A stretch of DNA of 64,000 bases from Adineta vaga (lineage: Eukaryota; Rotifera): contig CP075492.1 in assembly GCA_021613535.1 (NCBI GenBank), positions 15,252,001 to 15,316,000 on the forward strand, given 5' to 3'. Shown here piece by piece: positions 1 to 13,155 of the stretch. Position 1 is the first letter of the stretch; every line of letters begins with the position of its first letter. The notes beneath the pieces were generated by a model. It had not been told where the DNA came from. It searched no databases and saw nothing but the letters and a program-made list of their open reading frames with translations. Position numbers and translations under genes: made by a program.

Positions 1-308
1 AATAATTCTGATGAGTTGAAGAATTCAATTTGTTGTTGTATAAAAACGGGCGAAAAGTTGGTATTAAACTGCTTATTGATGATTTGACATATAACATAAT
101 ATTTATCATCCAATATAGACGAATTTTTGATTCGTTCATACAGCATCATTATCGTGTAGATTGGGGCTTGTTTTAATAGCTTCGTAAAAAAGAGATCATT
201 TTTCATTTCTAGAGATGTGTTATTCATCTCGTTTATATCTAAAAACAGTTTATGTGCTTTTAAATTTATAAAGCTCGGCTTGTAATAAAAAAAAGAAGGA
301 CTACACAT
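1..308 (-). CDS. Partial hypothetical ORF running off the left edge
   Basis: On the minus strand a frame opens at an ATG at 308 and stays open for about 102 codons to the window edge. It begins MCSPSFFYYKPSFINLK and has ordinary mixed composition (Lys, Asn, Ile, Phe rich) with no low-complexity run, which is notable in such AT-rich DNA. I recognise no family. It lies downstream of, and on the same strand as, the DUF3987-like gene and could be a further exon of it or the start of another gene. The frame is also open upstream of this ATG, so the start is uncertain. Confidence 0.35.
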   Translation of the reverse strand, partial: MCSPSFFYYKPSFINLKAHKLFLDINEMNNTSLEMKNDLFFTKLLKQAPIYTIMMLYERIKNSSILDDKYYVICQIINKQFNTNFSPVFIQQQIEFFNSSEL

Positions 309-889
309 GCTTAATATGCTTCAAATTTAATAGTTGTTTTTGTTTTATTGTCAAGACTTTTTTTAGGAATAAAATCAATAGATCGGAGAACATGATCACA
401 GAAAAATAGACTTGTATACGTAAAAAAAAACTTAATAAGGAAAAAAATAATGAAAGAAATAGATGAATAACAAACATCTTCTTCTTTTTTATAATCTTTT
501 CAAAAAACTATTCAGTTAAAGCAAATGTAATGTATCTAATTCATCAGTTTCTTTTTCTTTTTGATCGAGATAAAACTTGATTGTTTTTTCGTTTTCCGCT
601 TCCTTTTGTTATACTTTCAAATGGTTCAATACCTACTAAATATAACGTAGTTGAACTACACATTTTTCAAGATTATATTACCTGTGACATTATCACCATA
701 TTCAAGTTCTTCCTGTTCTATTACTGTGCTTTGTATAGGACGAAATATCGAGCATTTGTCATATATAACATAAGGAAGATAATCTTCCGAATCCAGCAAA
801 ATTTCAGCTGTTTCATTCAATAATAATTGAGTTGTAGTATGAAATCCTATTGAAAAAGAATTAAATCTAAATTAACATTTAATTTATTG
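309..889. other. AT-rich stretch without a recognisable gene
   Basis: The sequence has A/T homopolymers and pyrimidine runs. A short plus-strand frame at 581-823 is Phe/Ile/Tyr rich and looks like chance. No RNA gene or repeat was seen. Confidence 0.5.
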
Positions 890-3800
890 TCATTTCATAT
901 TCGTACCATTTTTTGTGAGATCAAAAAATGACTTAAATGTATCCCATGTGATTCCAAATCGACTTAAAGCAACAATAAAGCGAAAACGTGATTGTTCATC
1001 GTTCGCGCGTGGTACTTTTTTAAGAAAACCTTTCGTCATCTTCACTGATTTTGACAGTTTTCGAACGAAAAGTGTATTTTCATACAAGAGATGTTCATGA
1101 ATCATTAGTTCAACAGTACGTTGACGAACTGCGGCACTTTGGTGACGAGTAGCAAGACAAACATCTGTAGGAGATAAAATTATAGATGGATGCTGCAAAA
1201 TCGATTTTGCACAAGCTTGTACATCTTCAGAGTAAGTATCAGATGATGTTGTTATGTCTAATTTCAAACAATACTTATATATTTCTGTTGTTTTCTAATT
1301 GCTAGAATACCTGTTACTGATTCAATGTGATAAAGTGGTTGTATTAGTTGGCAATTCATATATTCATGATTTTGATCTAAACCTGCAGAACAAAATACAT
1401 TTATTCTTTGATTTAACAAGGCATAAAATTAATGCTCTATGTTTTTACTTTTCGGTTGTACATCAGGTGTTTTTTTGTTGCTTTCAAAAAATTGTGTTGT
1501 TTGGACTTGTTGCACGGGAGCCATATAGATGTTATCCGGAATCTCTAGAAATCAACGAAAGAAGAACATTGGTAAGCATCATGAACTAAATAAATTTATT
1601 TATGTAAGCTACCTCGATGATTATCAGAAGGAATATTTGAATTTTTATTACTATTTACTGCAATATTTATTTCAGAGGTACCTAAAATCAGTAAAACAAC
1701 TTTTAATGTTTTGGAAAATTATTAAAATGTAATATATTTACGTGTCAATACACCATCATTCCTGTTCAACAAATTATCCTCATCAACACCATTCTTATTC
1801 AACAAAGCATCAGTACCATCATCCATGTTAACTAAATCATCTCTTCTTTCAGAAGCATTGTTTGTTGCTACAACAGGAGGTATTTCGATCAATAAATTTT
1901 CATCAGTTGCATTAAAAACATTTCCACGATTTAATTCAAATACATCATGAGATGTTTCTTCAATATTAACATTTACTAAGATAAAAGATTTTGTTGAAAA
2001 CAAATCATATAAAGAAAAAATATTTTGCTGAACATATTTTAGTTCAACCTAGAAGTCAATACTTTCGATACTATCCTTGAGATGATTAGAAGTACAACAG
2101 CATTATATACATATGTCGTATCGAAGTTACTATTTTTATCGAAGTTAAATTTAATATATAAGAAAAGTTATCGAAGTTTAACTTCGATAAAAATAGTAAC
2201 TTCGATACGATATATACATACCTATTGATGTTAAGTTATATTTCATACAGTCATTCAAATGTTCAATTCTGCTAGTTAGTAATTGTTTTGCTTCTGGAAG
2301 AAGACTACATTTATTTGGTAAATTTGAACGTGTAAGTAAATTTATATAATCATTGACATTGATTTTGTATTCTTCTAAATATCTACAGTATTGTTCTTTT
2401 TGAAATAAATCATCAGGCAACGAGTTTTTCATATATGAATGAGTTTGTTGTGCTTTTGGACGAGAAATGAAGTTTCCGATTGTTAATAAGTTTTGATCTA
2501 CTAATTTTTGTAGGGTATTATTTAACACACCTCCGTCCACATGATGAAAAGGAGCATTGATCTTTTTACCGTTTTCATTGATTGTTGGTTGTTTTAAATC
2601 CGAACGAAAAAAAAATTGGTACGGTAACTGTAAAATTCTTTTTTCAAGTGATGGTGTATCCGCAACTAATGTACGAAATTGAGTAGATGGTATGCTAATT
2701 TGATTTATTGACTGATCCAAGTTAAATAAATTTAAAGTGTTTTTAAACAAATAATTGTCAAATAAATTTGCTGTAATTTGACATGTTTCTAATGACACAT
2801 AACATGTAAGATCACCATTTGTATTTTTATTAAAAACCAAATATTTTTCAATATAAGATTTTGCTTTTGTAATAAATGTTTGGTCAATAACTTGTACAAA
2901 ATGTAAATCTCCATTTTTTTTCATCTCGAATAAAATAAGCAGTGCGTCTAAAAAACGCTGCATATTCACACACAGTCTAGGAAATATTTCAGCACTTTTT
3001 GAATAAAATGATTGAAGATGTGGTTGTTGTCGTTCTTTAAACAATCGTTGACCTTCTGCAATATAATACTTTCCCTTTGTTACATAAAATCTTTGAGATT
3101 CGTCGTTACCAAGTGAGTCGACAAAGGTATATAAGATCTTACCGATTAAATGCACAATAACAAAGATTTGTTGTATTGATGGTAATAATGGATCTGACTT
3201 TTTGATAAGATCGTAAGATATAAGATTATTTTCAACAAAATGATATAAAAATCTATTATCACACCCATCTGATATTTTGTACGACGAATATCGAGCTAGA
3301 AGTAAATGAAAGGAACCACCAGTACATGCTCCTAATAATGATAAACGAGCATTTTCGATCGAAAACTCGTACATTCCAGTCGTCTTGGATGATTCTGAAA
3401 AACCATCGAATGCTTCACATAATAATGAACGATTTGAAACTGTTCCAGGTTGTCCTAAATTAAAAAATACCAATATATATTTACTAATTTCAAGTCAAGT
3501 TCTTCAAAGAGAGTTTTTTTCAAAATTTAACTTCGATTTCGAAATATTTTCTCTCTTTGACTAAGATACACAGTTTTATTTTAATTTCTTTTATTTTAGT
3601 TTAAATTCTAATTTCAAAAAAATATGATTATTCATATTAACACTGAGCGATCTTCACTACAATGTGGATTCAGAATTACGAATTGAATAAGTGAATGGCG
3701 AATAAAAGAAACTCCACAAACACAACGCACAATTTAAGCGCAATTACGTACATTTATATTTTTCTTGTTATTTATTAAGATCAAATATCAACGAGTCTTA

Positions 3801-4360
3801 GACCCAAGTCAATATTTTTATCTTATGAAGAACTATAAAAGTTGATATATGAAGAAAAAGACAAATCTATCTAATTGGTGCAAAAACAGGCCGCGTATTC
3901 CAATTTTGAATCACTTATAAAATTAATTTCACCAGTTTCTATTGAAATTGGTTTAATATTATTCTATATCAAGTAATGATAATCAAATGGTGAGTGACTA
4001 TACAAAATTACAACAAAAAAAGCATAAGACTGTTCTTCTATATCTATATAAAATACTTCATATCTCGTTGTTGATAACGAAAATCATTTGTTTTTTAAAA
4101 GAAAGAAGCAAAATTTTTACCACATTGATAAAAACCAAGTTTCGTTAAATTAGCATCTGCTTCATGCATAAGTAAGAATTTATTTCCAGTAGATAATTCT
4201 TTATGTAAACCAGCACCTGTTATATCATAAATAATTGATTTTTTCCCATCTTCAAGATAAAATTCAGGAAAAAGATTTTCACAAATTTTGTAGCATGACT
4301 GAACAATATTAATAAGACCACTTTTATCCGAACCTACACATAAACCAATTACAGAGTCAA
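890..4360 (-). CDS. DUF3987-like protein, multi-exon, 5' end not found
   Basis: The best-supported exons are 4121-4360 and about 2178-3454. The first reads VDSVIGLCVGSDKSGLIN, a P-loop-like G-x-D-K-S-G stretch. A GT donor at 4120 and a TTTAG acceptor at 3455 join it in frame to GQPGTVSNRSLLCEAFDGF and then ARLSLLGACTGGSFHLLL. That order (P-loop-like start, 'S-N-R-S-L-L-x-E-x-x-D-G', then a 'L-S-L-L-G' strand) is how DUF3987 proteins look; many uncharacterised copies occur in bdelloids. Likely downstream exons are 1722-2003 (Asn/Asp-rich) and 890-1267 (basic, possibly winged-helix-like), though their splicing is not proven. The last 12 or so codons of the 2178-3454 frame lie inside a palindrome, so that end may be an insertion artefact. 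No first exon was found above 4360. Cellular role unknown. Confidence 0.5.
2111..2215. repeat. 105 bp near-perfect palindrome
   Basis: Arms 2111-2149 and 2177-2215 are about 39 bp each and match as reverse complements at about 37 positions, around a 27 bp loop. The motif TCGAAGTTA recurs in both arms. It overlaps the 3' end of the main DUF3987-like exon. A small foldback/MITE-type insertion is likely. Confidence 0.75.
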
Positions 4361-6120
4361 CTTTTCTTATTCAATTTTATTAATATATTTTATTTGTATA
4401 AAAACAATTAAATCAATATTGTTTTATACTAAATAAATCCTACTACTACAGATATGCCTATTATCATTATTTCAATAGTTAAGTAGTTATCACCTAGATG
4501 TCGACAGTTTCTTATGATGCTATTAATAATGTACTGTCAGAGAGTAAAATGTTCTTCTTTCGTGCATTTTTTAGCCAATACACTTCCACAACATCTATAC
4601 TTTGCACTACAACTAAATCAGAAATCAAATTCTTTCAATATAGTATGTACCACAAGTGAAAAATAGACATTAATGTAAATTTCTATCAGCAATATTTGCC
4701 GTTTTCATTAAGCATTAATTCAGAAAGAAGTCTGTTTCAAAGAAATGAACGCGAACATGCATGCCTACTCTTGTCTATCTAAATCCTACGTTTACAATAT
4801 CTATTTAATATTTTACTCATATTATTGAGCTCGTATTAATACACCTCATTACTAATCAATGTCAGTAAAGATAGACAAGCTAGAGTTTGAAATTTACAAT
4901 AAACCGAATCCATAACATGGGTATTCTGTCTATTTCTATTATTGTTATTATTTTATGCGATTAAAAAAATATTGATAAAAAATATCAACGAGTTAACTAC
5001 AGATCACAATAGGATATAACTATTATTAAAATATGTATTATAAAAAACACTTGTTATACAAAGAAAGATTAGGTCGCCAAACAAAAAAGAAAACCAGTCG
5101 TTTTATAAAGTGGAAACTTACTTCGTAGATAGAGTTTTTTCTGATAACGAAAAAATACAAGAAAATATGTGCTCATACAAATATAAACAGGACAGATTTA
5201 ACACTTACGTTTCATCCGTCAATGACGACGTTTTATTTTTTGAAACGGATTTGGCTGTCGGTTGCTTACTGCTGTCTAATATAATATGAAAGACAATTCA
5301 CAAAATTCGACATAGATCAAATTAGTTGAACAGTATAAAAATCATGAACATGCAGAAGTCAGCGATACATAAACAACTGGCAGAATAAAATTAAAGCATG
5401 AAAATATAATTGAACACTTCATGCCATGTTTTCTACAGCGAACTCAATGCAAAAAAATATAGAGGACTGTACAAGCATATGTTTTAGCCTAAAAACTTAG
5501 GTTTAAAAGGAATGTCCCTCTTAAGAGCATTTCATTTTATTTTAAATTAAGTTCGAATTTTATAGTGTGTGAATTATCAAAAAAAGTCTTTTGTAGCGAA
5601 AGTGCATTTCTGAGGTCAGATTTAGTACTTAAAATATCAGACTTTTAGGGTCTAACAGTATACTACTATTTGATTCTATCTATTATTGGACATATGAAAC
5701 AACGAAAATAAATAAACGGTATATATTAAGGTTTCAGTGGAATTTTTGAGTAAATACTAGTTTGCTATCTTACAAGACTTATGGCCGCAAAAATACTTTT
5801 ATTTGATTCATCAACCTGCGATTAATTAGTACAGGTATAACCAGCAATTGAGAGTAATGATAAAAGATTTAACCATGTAAATTCGGACTTCTAACGTGCC
5901 CGTAGCGTCATTTAACAGTAAAACTTCGGATGGATGGCAAGAGAGCGTAGATGATCGATGGGGAGGGGACGGCGTGTCTGAGTCCCCATCCTACACAGTT
6001 ACTGCACTGTCATTCACCCGTCTAATAGGTGTATACGAATCTAACAAACAGCTAATTACCATCGTATATATAATATCATTTCCGTATCAAAACGAATTTT
6101 CGGTATATGTTCACCCAGCC
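4361..6120. other. Intergenic, no gene recognised
   Basis: About 1.75 kb of AT-rich DNA with many stops in all frames. The missing 5' exon(s) of the DUF3987-like gene could be here but I could not identify one. Confidence 0.5.
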
Positions 6121-6345
6121 TAATACAACCCAACCCAACCCAACCCAACCCGACCCAACCCGACCCAACCCAACCCGACCCGACCCAACCCAACCCAACC
6201 CAACCCGACCCAACACAACCCAACCCAACCCAACCCAACCCAACCCAACCCGACCCAACCCAACCCAACCCAACCCAACCCAACCCAACCCAACCCAACC
6301 CGACCCAACCCAACCCAACCCGACCCAACCCAACCCGAACGATGT
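6121..6345. repeat. CCCAA/CCCGA pentamer array (GGGTT on the minus strand)
   Basis: About 45 tandem copies of a 5 bp unit, mostly CCCAA with interspersed CCCGA and one CACAA variant. Because the unit is 5 bp, long open frames appear on both strands; these are artefacts. The minus strand is (GGGTT)n, with regular G3 runs separated by two bases, so G-quadruplex formation is plausible. The unit differs from the TGTGGG hexamer of bdelloid telomeres. Confidence 0.95.
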
Positions 6346-6376
6346 TAAGCTAACCGACGGTCTCGATATTTTGTCC

Positions 6377-6399
6377 ATATATATATATATATATATATG
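6377..6399. repeat. (AT)n microsatellite
   Basis: A simple AT dinucleotide run about 30 bp from the pentamer array. Similar runs occur near 21450-21471, 30538-30558, 48003-48026 and 55021-55034. Confidence 0.9.
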
Positions 6400-6554
6400 T
6401 ATATGTTAAATATAGATGACATATAACATTCATTATTAATAATGAGCTAAATAGATTTCCAAGACACTTTCACCGATGATATTGGATCTGAATTTCCTGG
6501 GAATTTATTTTATATTTTTTTTGAATTTCCGGGGAATTGGAATTTACCATGCTC

Positions 6555-9500
6555 TCAACGTTTACTTGTTGCGCGAGTGTATTTGGTTGGATAGCTAACA
6601 GCTTGTGTCCGATCCATAGCCACACATACATTTAGCCATTCACAACTTGTTGGCCACCATTTAAGTAAAAATTCAATAAGAGAACAGCCAATATTGGTTT
6701 GTTTGGGGTTTAAGATTATGATTATTTTGCACATGAGTACTATCATAGTTAATAAGCCGGTAATGGATGAGACAAACAAGTGAAATCCACATCCAGATTC
6801 GCGTGTCTTCTTCTGAGTAAATGTACCAGTAGCCAACGTATTGAAAATAAAACCAAAGGCAATCAATATGCAAAGAACTAGAACAGTTATTCTAATCGTT
6901 GTACTCTGTTGAAAAATATTCTTTGCGTCCAATCGAATATGTGAACCAATAATCGCATCGAGTGATAAACTATAACCAGCTCTTGAAAATTGACAAACTG
7001 ATCCATAACTACATGGTTCACAAATACATACTGCAACAGTTGGACATGTTTCATCATTTTGTACACACATACCACGATCATGACATTTATTCCATAAACA
7101 TCCACGAGGTGTTGTCTCAAAATTAAAACAAATAGCATGATTGCGTTCATCGCATAAGCACATGAGTTTATCATCGTAGAAACATTTTGATTGTTGATTG
7201 AGACATGGACGTTGATAATTCTTTACTCGACGTAGAGGTAACTGAGCAAGTATAGTTTGATCGAATAGTTCGTGGATTGAATGGCATCGATGAGAAGACC
7301 GAATTTCGGTACTGATTTCAAGTAAAGGTGGTATTACAGTATTTTTACGCAACAGCAAAAGATAATAATCAAATTGATATTGATGTTCATACAGTTGAAT
7401 GAAAACAAGTTCGAATACTGTTGATCTGTGATCCAAAAAGAAAGTAAAATTCAATTTGTCTCGATGAAATCGATGAAAGTATGTGAAAGGACGAGGTTCA
7501 ATTACCATACCCATTTCCATAATATGAATAAAAGCGATATTTGATGATGGAATACTGATATCTCGAGAGAATGAAACATAAATCCGTGGTTTCACTTTTT
7601 CACATTGTTCACCGAACCATTCCTCATCACATAAGCACAATGAATTGCCTTACTGGATCATGACGTATATCAAGTGGTATACAGTTTCCATGTAAACTAC
7701 AATTATTTTTCGTACATGGATCGAAAGCAATGAGACATCGACGGCCAGTATGATTTAAAGGACATACACAAATTTCTCGACCAAGATCAATATCATATCC
7801 AAGACATAGAGAATTACTCGAACAAGTCGTACAGTTAGGATAAATTATTATTGTTGTTAACATTGATTCAGTAATCATACTCGATATGTTTGTCACAAGA
7901 AGTTCTTTTGCTATACGACGAACAGGTAAGAATTCAAATGAGAGAGGAAAATGCCAAGAAACAAAATGTTTTAGTGTTGTTAGAATGAATGCATGAATAT
8001 ATAGAGTATGATTAACAAATGATAACAATGAATCATCAATTGGATAGAGTAATTCTATCATATATTGTGGCAAACAATGTTTTTGTGGTGTATAAATAAA
8101 TTGTTCATGAGATATAATAGACGATGTAGTATTATGTCGCACTAGTAAAACGACAAATTTGAATATTGGAATTCGATTATCAGCGAAGTTTCCTATGCGA
8201 AGGTAAAGTATAAGAGATATTCGTTTTCGTTGAAACTGGCAGCGATCACCATAATAATAATTTGGACAGAGACAAAAAAAGCCAGGTGGATGAATGGTTG
8301 AACGAACATACATACCAGAATTACACTGCCATAAGACGATATTGGTCAATGTTGCTGATTGTTGTTCTGAGTCTCGATATTTGAGCACATCGTTAACTTT
8401 TTGGCTTGGATACTGAGGAAATATATGTGGACCAAATAATGGTGTACGTCCATTATTGGTGACTTCACAGAAGAGAAGATCTTCACCTTCTAAGCACATA
8501 GCAGTAGCGTGACACTGATCTATATTAATAAAAGTATCAATCATTTGATTAAAAAGGATGTTTAATTTGCTAAAGGATGTATTTTGATCAACATGATTTA
8601 AGAAAATTAACAATCTATGATGACGTATCTCATTCCTCGGATACTATGTTATCCTACTGCTCCTATACATGTATTTCTCTTACTGTTCATATCAAATAGA
8701 TGGTTATATGAAAATTTCTGAACGAGAACTTGACACAAACTTTGATGCTTTTCCTCCTAGAGAAATTTAGACATGATAAACCACTTACTACTATTTATAT
8801 ATCGACCATCTCGGCACGAAATTTTCCAGAATCACACAAAGTCTGTCGATCATTATTGAGCCAGATACATGCAATTGTTTCATCATCGTTGTTCGGACAA
8901 TCTTGACGGCAATTACATATTTGTTGGCGTTGAATACAAATATCTGAATTCTGACATCGAAACCAACGAGTATGCTTGTCTGGATATTTCATTCGACAAA
9001 ATTCTTGTTCATCAATGGCACCGATACAATCGATGATCCCATCAGCAGCTCGTGTTTTTGGCAAACATCTTGGAAGACCTGTACGAACATCCAAGCAAAA
9101 ATGCTTCGAATTATTACAGTGAAGAGCACTGAGAGTAGTAAATGTACAGCTGTTTAGTTCATCACTTCCATCTGAACAATTCCATATCAAATTGCAATCG
9201 GTATAAAACGTAGAACAAGGCCATCCGCTTTCGATACAGTGTGATTCATCTGTATCGTTTGACATATGAGAAATTCGTTCAACAACGCCATTGCAAAACT
9301 CAGAAAAAGTTAGGTTAAAACGAGCTGACTTTCCTCGATGAATAAGACATTGGTCGCTTGAAGAGTCTAAACATGCGTGCAGGTGTCCAATATTTTCATC
9401 AGTCTTGTCAAAGCACTGAGACTAAAAATAGGTTACGTGCGCGTGTTTAGAATTTTTCAAATTTACTTACAATGCTATCCAACAGAAGTGATCTAGGTAG

Positions 9501-10987
9501 ACATCGTGTTTCATTATCACATTTGAATCGATAAGGAAGATTGAATGAACATGTATTAGGATGACGTTCATCTTCTTCATTCGCACAATCACTAGTACCA
9601 TCCAATAGTCGATGATAGGATAAACATTTACTTTGATCATCACATTGAAACAATGAACATTGATTTGTTTGACTATCTTGTGGTAGCAGTGAGCATGAGC
9701 GTATGAAACGTTTGGCGTCTTTTAGCATATCATCGAACTTAACATATGTTTCACTAGTAAATGTATTGAATAATCGGCATGTTAAATTATTATGTGTTTG
9801 AGTCATTGCCATTTTGTTCTCAATGACAAGATATGGACATAATGTCTGATTAAAACAGATTGCTTCTGGTTTAGTATCATTATAAATCAAATGTATATGT
9901 GAATATAATATGAGTGTTGATGGTGGCATTTGGTTAAAATAGAGACGATCTCGTTGAGTTATACATCGATCATCATGTTGAACATTCGGTCCATCATAAC
10001 AATGACCATCGCCACACGAAAACAATAATGAAGCGCATGCATCATTTTCACAGCCCATCAAATAATCGAATAATTTACAATATTTAATTGGCCACGTGAT
10101 CTCATCAGATGCATCCATACAGTCAGATTTAAAGTTTCCATAGAGTTCATTATCGATACATTGTGCATTGAAACAACGATATTCAGTTTTTGGATCACAT
10201 TCATTCATTTCAAGTTCATGACAATAATACTCATCGAATCCATTACTACAGTCGATTTTACCTGAAGTCAAAAAAAGAACGAATTAGTTTTTACTGAGAA
10301 TATGAGTGAAAATTAAAGAATTAAATGTAAGCTATACTCCTATAATACGATAATTGATTTCTATATACTCGTACTGGTGTAGTTTTCTCGTAATTTGTGG
10401 AATTCGGGTAGATCTCAGAATATATTTACTAACCGTCACATATTTCACGCCAGTCCAAACAAATGACAGATTTACATTCTTCATAGTGCATGATATAACA
10501 AGTACCATTTGTGATAGATAAGACATCGTTAGTCGGGTGTTCTTTCTTCGTTTGTCGTTCTTTGACAATATTTGTAAAGGATGCATTTGAGTCGAACGTA
10601 TATTCACATTGTGTTCCGAACCAAAGATTAGAACAAATGAAAACGAAGCCTGTTTCTTTGTTTGATACATATTCTTCAATGGTATCCAATGGTACATACC
10701 AGTCAAGTAATTGATGACTTGAAATATTCATTTCACGCAATTGATTGAATGTTAAATGTCGACCATTAGCGGTAGTTTTATTATCATTAAGTAACCGACC
10801 AATAGTTTTTTCTGTCAATCGACGACAATATCGCACTATCTCAAAGGTTACTTTAAGATCGACATTCGTAGCAGCTGGGAATTCATTATTGCTAGTAATC
10901 ACAAGATGTAAACAATCGAATGCGCTATTATAACCATTTGTGTCGTACATTAAACGAGAAGTAGTACATTTGTTGCATAGAACTGAT
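6555..10987 (-). pseudogene. LDLa/EGF repeat 7TM receptor, frameshifted and truncated after TM3
   Basis: Read from high to low coordinate. Exon about 10438-10987 ends CLDWREICDG and splices (GTTAGT donor; acceptor at 10262) in frame to KIDCSNGFDEYYC, forming an LDL-receptor class A module; several more with Cys/Asp/Ser-Asp-Glu signatures follow down to about 8800. The next intron is 9424-9471 (GTAAGT...TTTTAG). EGF-type modules follow, such as CLCPNYYYGDRCQF and CLCDEEWFGEQC. Then come three membrane helices (about 6900, 6780, 6640) ending in a DRY-like AMDRTQAVSYP, with a TGA at 6555. Helices 4-7 are absent. Two one-base breaks are seen: near 8816, where F-R-C-R-D-G-R needs one extra T, and at 7638, where an extra base disrupts an EGF Cys. 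Several stops lie between 8614 and 8800. No signal-peptide exon was found. The family is expected at the cell surface; this copy looks non-functional unless the breaks are assembly errors. Confidence 0.75.
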
Positions 10988-11289
10988 ATGAAAAACAGCT
11001 CTAAATTGTTGCCTGACGTTCAACCACATTTGATTGATCTAGATAAATTAATCCAGTGATTTTTTTGTCACAAATAAACTGAAGTAATTAAGCGGGAGAA
11101 ACTCTGCATCATATCATCCTTCTATCTATAGAGGTAGAAAAGGTAGAAAAATTATTGAACTTATAAAATAACTGAAAATCAAGAATATTCTGCTTCTACA
11201 CTATTAGGAGATCTCAAGAGATGTTCATCACACTACCAAAGAACTACGTCGTCATTCCATACAGATTTTCTCTTTATATCTCGAGCAGT

Positions 11290-11560
11290 AGGTTTTTTAG
11301 TTTTAAGTCTCTGTCAAAAAGGAATATTCTACGGATATCCTTTTAGTAGTAAAAACGTTTTGTTATTATCGCCTTTCATTCGTATTTATTGAACATTTGG
11401 CAAACCTTGGGGGTCCATCTGTATGTAAAATTATACTTTTAATTTAGTTCTTTCTCTCTTATTCAACCAGTAAGATATGATTGTTAAAACGGAAAACATA
11501 GAAAACGTTTTTTGTTGTTGATATAAAGACATGCTATGATGCATTCATAATATTTTATAA
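11290..11560 (+). repeat. Dispersed repeat, copy 1 (pair at 55315-55560)
   Basis: It shares with 55315-55560, in the same orientation, a series of blocks: TTTAGTTTTAAGTCT, then GAACATTTGG, AAACCTTGG, TCATCTGTATGTAAAA and AATTTAGTTCTTTCT, in the same order and with similar spacing. No coding potential seen. Confidence 0.75.
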
Positions 11561-12502
11561 TCTCTTTTTCACTTTAAATTATCAAAATTTGAATCAATTT
11601 TTGATCATTAATATAAAAGAAGAAAATACAGATTTGGATGAGGACGACAGTGAAGATAGCTGTGAAAAAAATTGTGTAATAAACATCCGTTTTCTCAGCT
11701 TTGTCTCCTTATATCGCAGGAATAAGCAACTCAATTCTTAAGCTGATATCGATTGAATTGAACTGAATCCAAAAAAATGTTCTATTTATTAATCAACTAC
11801 TCAAAAAGTCTATTAAGCAATTTCCATACGTCATAACTTCATTCTTCAGCTCAAAACAACTCTATACAGTTTATGAGCTAAGTTGAATTGGATTGTCCAG
11901 CTCTAACACCCACACTCAAATCTTCATCGTCTATCTCATCCTGTGATTCTTCAAAGTTCCCTCCATTTTCACAATCATAAGTACAATTGGAAAATAACTA
12001 ATCTTTTGTAAAAAAAAAGCCGAGAATATCATACTATATATTTTACTCTATTACGGATTTTACAATAAATGCATTTGATCATTAAAAAATGGAATAGAAA
12101 ATCGTATATCCTAAAGCCATTCATACTGACGTTAATATACCATCAATAGCCGTTATTAGAATCATGTGCAGTTTATGCCAAAATTATAGATCCCCCGTAT
12201 ACACTAGTAACGCTCATCCTCTGGATTCGCTGACCCTTTTCTGAAAGAATGATAACAGTGCTCAGTAACACCCACAAGCTGTACCTGGACTTGACAAGAT
12301 CCCGGTCCAAGCAAACTTTATACATAAAACCTTTTTAAAAGTGTTTTTCATATTTTCACCATTTCAAAGTATCATTAAATCATTTATTGAAAGAGAAGAG
12401 CAAAAATAAGTGCTGTTTGTAAATGTTCATGCATCTGATCGCTTGATACTTCTAAAAAAAACGTTACCCATGTTTATTTTCCTTCTATAAGGCTCATAAA
12501 TA

Positions 12503-12541
12503 AACGTCTAATCGTTCGTCGGCCTCCCTCCGGTCGGCCAC
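12503..12541 (+). repeat. GC-rich dispersed motif, copy 1
   Basis: It contains CGTCTAATCGTT followed by CCTCCCTCCGGTCGG. Other copies lie at 12829-12867 and 25649-25690. It is markedly more GC-rich than its surroundings. Confidence 0.75.
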
Positions 12542-12828
12542 TCGCGACTAGTCGCTAGCACGCATGACCCTTTTTCTATTTTTCTTTTAATCATATGAGA
12601 GTAATGTGAGAGATTCGTTCAACATAGTAGATCATTTCATAACCGAAGACTTGCGAAATTTGCATGATCGCGTCGTATCCAGTATAGGTTTCATCCTGCT
12701 TTTCATTTTCAGGAAACAGAACTTTGTCCGATTCGTTCTGGTAGATCATCAATTAAGTGCCTGCGAAGACACGTCCGAAGCACGTGAAAGTCACTCCATC
12801 CTTATTCTGAAGAATCATTCTCTAAATT

Positions 12829-12867
12829 CACGTCTAGTCGTTCCACGGCCTCCCTCCGGTCGGCCAC
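12829..12867 (+). repeat. GC-rich dispersed motif, copy 2
   Basis: CGTCTAGTCGTTCC followed by CCTCCCTCCGGTCGGCCAC, about 325 bp from copy 1 and in the same orientation. Confidence 0.75.
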
Positions 12868-13099
12868 TTACGGCCAGCTGTTAACATGAACCCCTTCATT
12901 GTCTCGTCCACTTTCGATTCATTTCCAAAACGAATAAGTGAATTTCCGTTGGTCTTTTCAAAAGGCACTGATTTTGTATGACTATAGAAGATTCCAATTC
13001 CCCGATCTCGATTACTCTTCTGTCGAATTTTATACGAAATATAAGAATTCATCATTTGTTAACTAGATAATTAACTAATAAGTAATCAAGTGAAACCGA

Positions 13100-13155
13100 C
13101 GTCGGGTTCGAGTTTCCCATCCACAAAAACCCTTCGGTCAACCCTTATATGACAA
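13100..13155 (+). repeat. tRNA-derived SINE-like tail, copy 1
   Basis: It contains GGGTTCGAGTTTCCC, a Pol III B-box/T-arm-like motif, followed about 15 bp later by ACCCTTCGGTCAACCCTTAT. The same order occurs at 39141-39190. No matching acceptor stem is visible, so it is not an intact tRNA. Confidence 0.55.

Noticed and set aside
1-30. CTGATGAG near the left edge, a hammerhead ribozyme core motif
   Set aside because: No matching GAAA core and closing stems nearby; it lies in an open reading frame on the other strand.
6056-6409. Several long open frames on both strands with Pro-Thr-Gln-Pro-Asn or Trp-Val-Gly-Leu-Gly repeats
   Set aside because: A 5 bp tandem unit without stop codons stays open in most frames; this is repeat translation and not protein.
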